A DNA stretch of 7,221 nucleotides from Solobacterium sp. Its GTDB lineage: Bacteria; Bacillota_I; Bacilli_A; Erysipelotrichales; Erysipelotrichaceae. Shown one piece after another: positions 5,821-7,221 of the stretch (position 1 is the stretch's first letter; the number at the start of each line of letters is the position of its first letter). The stretch covers positions 1 through 7,221 of the forward strand of contig JAEEPV010000339.1 in the NCBI GenBank assembly GCA_016284975.1, in the 5' to 3' direction. The notes under the pieces were generated by a model. It worked only from the letters and a program-made list of their open reading frames with translations. It had not been told where the DNA came from and made no database searches. The position numbers and the translations under genes were made by a program.

Positions 5821-6327
5821 ATGGAGAGAAAAACAATCTGGAAGTGGTTCTTTGTATGGGATTTTGAAAAAGAAGAACAGTGGCTGAATGAAATGGCGGC
5901 ACAGGGCTGGGTACTTGTCGGAGTCGGCTTCTGCAGATATGAGTTTGAACGCTGTGAACCGGAAAAGTATATAATCCGCATGCAGATGTATAAAGGCGAC
6001 AAGGAGTATATCCAGTTCATAGAGGACACCGGAGCAGAATATATCGGCAAAATGGTGAATTGGATCTATTTCCGAAGAGATGCGTCCCTTGGAGCGTTTG
6101 ATCTGTTTTCAGATATCGATTCCAAGATCGAACATCTGAAGAAAATCGGATATATGCTGCTGATGGTTGGAATCGGAAACCTTTTGATCGGCATTGTAAA
6201 CTCGATGGGCAGCAATTCCAGATTCGGATGGGTCAATCTTCTCTGTGCAACACTTCTGATGTATGGTCTTGGGCGGATTCACGGGAAGATCGAAGCACTT
6301 GAAAAAGAACGCACACTTCGGGAATAA
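5821..6327 (+). CDS. DUF2812 domain membrane protein
   Basis: This 168-residue protein has an N-terminal DUF2812 domain: KWFFVWDFEKEEQWLNEMAA (8-27), QGWVLVGVGFCRYEFERCEP (28-47) and an aromatic-rich stretch to about residue 85 (YIQFIEDTGAEYIGKMVNWI). Two hydrophobic segments follow, about 109-128 and 136-153, then a short charged, Lys/Glu-rich tail. This predicts a cytoplasmic N-domain anchored by a membrane hairpin, with both ends on the same side; no signal peptide is seen. Translation is coupled or nearly so to padR: the ATG lies 2 nt after the padR stop and its AAAGGAG Shine-Dalgarno (5804-5810) is inside padR. The molecular function of DUF2812 is unknown. Co-occurrence with PadR suggests that it is the regulated effector or the sensor that titrates the repressor; neither can be decided from sequence. 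Confidence 0.88.
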   Translation: MERKTIWKWFFVWDFEKEEQWLNEMAAQGWVLVGVGFCRYEFERCEPEKYIIRMQMYKGDKEYIQFIEDTGAEYIGKMVNWIYFRRDASLGAFDLFSDIDSKIEHLKKIGYMLLMVGIGNLLIGIVNSMGSNSRFGWVNLLCATLLMYGLGRIHGKIEALEKERTLRE

Positions 6328-6351
6328 AGAAAAGACAGCCCGGAGGCTGTC
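6324..6351 (-). terminator. Intrinsic terminator of the M18 aminopeptidase gene
   Basis: On the minus strand GACAGCC (6351-6345), loop TCCG, GGCTGTC (6340-6334) form a 7-bp stem followed by TTTTCTTTAT (6333-6324). It begins 8 bp after the aminopeptidase stop, and its T-run overlaps the DUF2812 stop codon on the other strand. The plus strand has no T-run here, so it is one-directional. Confidence 0.88.
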
Positions 6352-6359
6352 CGAATGAA

Positions 6360-7221
6360 CTAAAGCTGAATGGAGAACAGGTCATCACCTGTTCTTTTTA
6401 GTGCAGCACCATAGAAAGCTGCAGTCAGAGTTTTCATATATGCGGTATCCTGTGCTCCGGCAGTCTCAAACGGAGAATGCATTGCCAGCTGTGCAAGACC
6501 GATGTCTGCAGTCAGGACGCTGAGATGTTCACAGAAGTAATGCGCCAGTGTGCTGCCGCCGCGGATATCGGAATGATTGGTGTAAAACTGGAATGGTACT
6601 TTTGTTCTTTCACAAAGCTGCTGAACCAGTGCGGATGAGCGGGCATCGGTAAGATAAGTCATCGGTGCCGCCTGTTTGATGACGATACCGCCGTTCAGTC
6701 TCGGCCGGTTTGTCGGATCAGCCTTTTCCGGATAGTTCGGATGTGCAGCGTGAGAATTGTCCATGCTCAGCATAAAGGAATTTGCACAGCAGGCAAGAAA
6801 CGCATTGTCTGACATCTTCAGACATTCCCGAATCCGATCCAGGGTATCTTCCAGGAAGGTTCCGTTGGCTCCCTGTAAAGAGGAAGAACCGACTTCTTCA
6901 TTGTCGAAGATTGCCAGCACAGGAACAGATTTCGGAGTCTTTGCCTCGAGAAACCCTTTCATATTGGCAAAGGTGCACTGCAAATCATCCAGATGAGGGG
7001 AAGAAACAAATGATTTGTCTGCCCCGACCAGTGTTGCCGGCATATGCGGGCAAAGGAACAGATCATGCGCCAGAATATCGGATTCCTTTACACCAAGCTC
7101 ATTTGCAAGCATGGCCTGAAAGGTTGTCGGATCATCAGCAGTCCGGAAAACCGGCTGCAGTTCCTTCTGAACAGAAAATGCATGTCCTTCCGTGTTGACA
7201 CCGCGGTCCATATGAATTGCA
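6360..7221 (-). CDS. M18 family aminopeptidase, C-terminal part (runs off right edge)
   Basis: About 287 C-terminal residues are visible of a protein family usually 420-480 residues long; the frame is open to the window edge (…AIHMDRGVNTEGHAF), so the Met at 7211 is internal, not the start. M18 enzymes (aspartyl aminopeptidase type) are cytoplasmic dinuclear-zinc exopeptidases that form large tetrahedral complexes. Numbering from that Met, the metal and catalytic motifs are SPHLDD (71-76), FDNEEVGSSS (102-111; Glu105 and Glu106 are the expected base and ligand), SMDNSHAAHPN (149-159), NHSDIRGGSTL (212-222) and AMHSPFE (243-249) with the last His ligand. The first His ligand lies outside the window. 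The closing codons also encode a plus-strand terminator, and the gene is convergent with DUF2812. Acidic versus broad substrate preference is not readable. Confidence 0.94.
   Translation of the reverse strand, partial: AIHMDRGVNTEGHAFSVQKELQPVFRTADDPTTFQAMLANELGVKESDILAHDLFLCPHMPATLVGADKSFVSSPHLDDLQCTFANMKGFLEAKTPKSVPVLAIFDNEEVGSSSLQGANGTFLEDTLDRIRECLKMSDNAFLACCANSFMLSMDNSHAAHPNYPEKADPTNRPRLNGGIVIKQAAPMTYLTDARSSALVQQLCERTKVPFQFYTNHSDIRGGSTLAHYFCEHLSVLTADIGLAQLAMHSPFETAGAQDTAYMKTLTAAFYGAALKRTGDDLFSIQL
6374..6399 (+). terminator. Terminator of the padR-DUF2812 operon inside the aminopeptidase coding region
   Basis: On the plus strand AGAACAGG (6374-6381), loop TCATCA, CCTGTTCT (6388-6395) form a perfect 8-bp stem running into TTTTT (6395-6399). 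It lies 47 bp after the DUF2812 stop, where no other plus-strand terminator exists. On the opposite strand the same bases encode RTGDDLFS near the aminopeptidase C-terminus. The minus strand has no T-run, so the aminopeptidase is not affected. Confidence 0.85.

Noticed and set aside
5180..5902. Minus-strand open frame of 240 codons spanning the hydratase end, padR and the start of DUF2812
   Set aside because: It crosses a terminator, the operator region and three plus-strand genes, and the product has no recognisable domain.
6334..6351. Hairpin after DUF2812 as a bidirectional terminator
   Set aside because: Only the minus strand has a T-run. On the plus strand the stem is followed by CGAATGAAC, and the true plus-strand terminator is at 6374-6399.
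7209..7211. Met at 7211 as the start of the aminopeptidase
   Set aside because: The frame continues upstream as AIHMDRGVN, a conserved internal M18 segment, and the N-terminal third of the family is missing from the window.

Overview
The window looks like chromosomal DNA of a low-to-mid GC Bacillota (Firmicutes), possibly an anaerobic gut-type clostridial or erysipelotrichial organism. Four things point that way: a tRNA-sensing T-box leader in front of trpS, purine-rich Shine-Dalgarno sites at every gene, a PadR/DUF2812 gene pair, and protein variants typical of that phylum. The exact lineage cannot be fixed from the sequence alone. There are no mobile elements, CRISPR arrays, tRNAs or rRNAs.

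Layout, left to right. Positions 1-177 (minus) hold the N-terminus of glutamate dehydrogenase (gdhA), running off the left edge, with its own promoter and a palindromic upstream region. Positions 302-1297 (minus) hold trpS, with its terminator on the left and a complete T-box riboswitch on the right (about 1325-1538), driven by a promoter that overlaps the stop codon of the next gene. Positions 1570-2946 (minus) hold citrate synthase (gltA). A 193-bp divergent control region follows, then a 745-residue aconitase-family hydratase at 3140-5377 (plus) with a strong terminator. Positions 5501-6327 (plus) hold a tight two-gene operon, a PadR repressor and a DUF2812 membrane protein, preceded by two near-identical 19-bp operator-like palindromes. 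Positions 6360-7221 (minus) hold the C-terminal two thirds of an M18 aminopeptidase, convergent with that operon.

How the genes fit together: citrate synthase, the aconitase-family hydratase and glutamate dehydrogenase cover most of the route oxaloacetate plus acetyl-CoA -> citrate -> isocitrate -> 2-oxoglutarate -> glutamate. Only isocitrate dehydrogenase is not seen here. This looks like a partial oxidative TCA branch serving glutamate synthesis. trpS is an unrelated housekeeping gene controlled by uncharged tRNA-Trp. The PadR/DUF2812 pair is probably an autoregulated stress or envelope-response cassette whose effector function is unknown.

The most interesting structure is non-coding. It comprises the paired PadR-type operators, an inverted repeat straddling the gltA promoter, a GC-rich hairpin abutting the hydratase ribosome-binding site, and a pair of interleaved convergent terminators in which the plus-strand terminator is written inside the last codons of the aminopeptidase gene. 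I see no clearly new multi-gene system. The least understood protein is the DUF2812 membrane protein.
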